From Alicyclobacillus hesperidum (GTDB lineage Bacteria > Bacillota > Bacilli > Alicyclobacillales > Alicyclobacillaceae), in assembly GCF_900107035.1 (NCBI RefSeq), contig NZ_FNOJ01000007.1, positions 62,001-126,000 of the forward strand: 64,000 bases of DNA, in the 5' to 3' direction. The position numbers and the translations under genes are program-made. Positions within the stretch are counted from its first letter, which is position 1. Each line of letters begins with the position of its first letter. Of this stretch, positions 62,941-64,000 are shown in pieces. Below the pieces are notes generated by a model that saw only the letters and a program-made list of their open reading frames with translations, searched no databases and was not told the origin of the DNA.

Positions 62941-63996
62941 TTAGCTGTGCGCATGCTGTAAATTCTGCTCGCGCAACATTTCATTGTGCAACTGCTGTGC
63001 ATAAGTCTTGGCAAAGTAGTGTTCTCCACTGCCGTCGCCCTTCGCAACATAATACAGATACTGCGTGTGCGCCGGATGCAACACCGCCTCGATGCTCGCC
63101 AGACCTGGACTGCAAATCGGACCGGGTGGCAAGCCCGTCACCAAGTATGTGTTGTACGCGTTTTTTGCGTCCATAATATCCGCATCGGTCACGACTGCAA
63201 GGTGATGCCCTATGGCATAGTCAACGGTCGCATCGATTTGTAATCGCATGTGCAACCGCAAACGATTGTCGATCACGCTCGCAATAAGCGGCCGCTCCTG
63301 CTCAACCTCGGCCTCATTTTCAACGAGCGACGCTTCTGTGACCACCTGGTTCAAAGACAGTCCCTGGGCTCGCATCAACTTGAGGTTGGCAGGTGTAAGC
63401 ACGCGTGTCGCAAAGTCATTTAGCATTTCGTTGACGATGTCCTGCGGATTCTCACCGCGCAAAAATTGGTATGTATCTGGAAACAAGTAACCCTCAAGTC
63501 GGTAACGGATCTGCTTGCGACCAGCAAGTTGTTGCAAAAACGGTTGCGTATAATCGCTCGCTTGCACGGCGCGCAAAAACGACGGCGCTGTGCAGACGCC
63601 GTCTCTCTGCAGGGTGGCTGCGATGTCAGCGATATCGTAGCCTTCTGGGATGGTGACGTTCACGGCTTCCGAAATGACATCGCCACCTGACAGCTTCGCG
63701 AAAATATGCGGAATCCCCATGTTCGGAGACAGCGCATATGTTCCGGCCTGGATGACGAGTGCGCCGTGTAAACGTCCATATAGTGAGAACGCCGTTGCAC
63801 TGCGCACCAAACCCCGTGCTGCCAGATCTCTGGCCACGGCACCGACGCTTTCGCCTGTGTGCACGACGACCTTTGTAAGCGATGTGCGCGACGATACCGG
63901 AGCAAGACTCGTGCGGTACCAACCAACGACCATACAGACGACAAATACAACGAAAATCACGAGCGCCAGAGCGATTCGACGCAACCGCTTGTCCAA
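62941..63996 (-). CDS. mltG: Endolytic transglycosylase MltG (5' end near window edge)
   Basis: MltG cleaves nascent glycan strands at the membrane and sets their length. The 351-residue product has a basic N-terminus, one transmembrane segment (about 8-28), a LysM-like subdomain (VVVHTGESVGAVARDLAARG) and the YceG domain. That domain holds YRLEGYLFPDTYQF, the catalytic Glu in VVTEASLVENEAE, and LQIDATVDYAIG. The apparent start is a TTG four bases from the window edge; the frame is open to the edge, so the true start may lie outside. Confidence 0.95.
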   Translation of the reverse strand: MDKRLRRIALALVIFVVFVVCMVVGWYRTSLAPVSSRTSLTKVVVHTGESVGAVARDLAARGLVRSATAFSLYGRLHGALVIQAGTYALSPNMGIPHIFAKLSGGDVISEAVNVTIPEGYDIADIAATLQRDGVCTAPSFLRAVQASDYTQPFLQQLAGRKQIRYRLEGYLFPDTYQFLRGENPQDIVNEMLNDFATRVLTPANLKLMRAQGLSLNQVVTEASLVENEAEVEQERPLIASVIDNRLRLHMRLQIDATVDYAIGHHLAVVTDADIMDAKNAYNTYLVTGLPPGPICSPGLASIEAVLHPAHTQYLYYVAKGDGSGEHYFAKTYAQQLHNEMLREQNLQHAHS

Positions 63997-64000
63997 CCAG

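Noticed and set aside
1-64000. tRNA, rRNA, CRISPR array, insertion sequence or prophage
   Set aside because: No direct-repeat array, transposase, integrase or tRNA-like segment was recognised on either strand; the content is continuous core genes with small accessory patches.

Overview
The window is a 64 kb piece of chromosome from an aerobic, endospore-forming, Gram-positive bacterium of the phylum Bacillota. Gene order across most of it follows the Bacillus subtilis yqe/yqf block (sigK, yqeG-yqeH-aroE-nadD-yqeK-rsfS-yqeM, comEA-comEC, holA, rpsT, gpr, lepA-hemW-hrcA-grpE-dnaK-dnaJ-prmA-rsmE-mtaB, rpsU-yqeY, yqfC-yqfD-phoH-pgpH-ybeY-dgkA-era-yqzL-recO, dnaG-sigA-trmK-yqfO). The moderately high GC content, dense overlapping operons and protein sequences suggest a relative of Alicyclobacillus. 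That genus assignment is an inference, not something read directly.

Layout. Positions 1-16.3 kb are the accessory part: panD, an SGNH esterase, a metal-binding HMA protein, a gerA-type germinant receptor operon (order A-C-B), an aldo-keto reductase, a glpX gene carrying an in-frame TGA, a lone oxidase subunit IV-like protein, a DUF1284 protein, a three-PAS sporulation-type kinase, namA, an OmpR/EnvZ-type two-component pair, a frameshifted CotF-like spore coat gene and a DUF2231 membrane protein. From 16.4 kb on, the content is mostly housekeeping and almost all on the minus strand. It begins with rnpB (class A RNase P RNA with a clear sigma-A promoter), then yqfO/trmK, the sigA-dnaG unit, the recO-yqzL-era-dgkA-ybeY-pgpH-phoH-yqfD-yqfC block, rpsU-yqeY, and the CIRCE-controlled heat-shock operon, which reads from hrcA down to an unusual Nudix-DeoC fusion. 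After hemW and lepA comes a small variable patch at 45-47 kb (cation-efflux-like protein, unknown membrane protein, lytic transglycosylase) where spoIIP lies in B. subtilis. Next are gpr/rpsT/a SASP-like gene/holA, an ndh insertion, a shortened comEC with comEA, mntR, the yqeM-to-yqeG operon, an uninterrupted sigK, a histidine kinase translationally coupled to a penicillin-binding protein, and mltG at the right edge.

How it fits together. Sporulation and germination genes are spread through the window (gerAA/AC/AB, PAS kinase, CotF-like, gpr, SASP-like, yqfC/yqfD, sigK). They sit among ribosome assembly (era, ybeY, yqeH, rsfS, prmA, rsmE, lepA), replication/repair (dnaG, holA, recO), proteostasis (hrcA-grpE-dnaK-dnaJ) and DNA-uptake genes (comEA/comEC). 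No tRNA or rRNA gene, insertion sequence, prophage or CRISPR array was recognised.

The most notable oddities are: glpX broken by one TGA codon; a CotF-like gene with two compensating frameshifts; a Nudix-DeoC fusion; a ComEC without its metallo-beta-lactamase domain; a PBP with an S-C-D second motif that is overlap-coupled to an orphan sensor kinase; a CDF-like protein whose TM5 metal ligands appear replaced by CxxxC; and a class A RNase P RNA. None of these amounts to a clearly new biological system.
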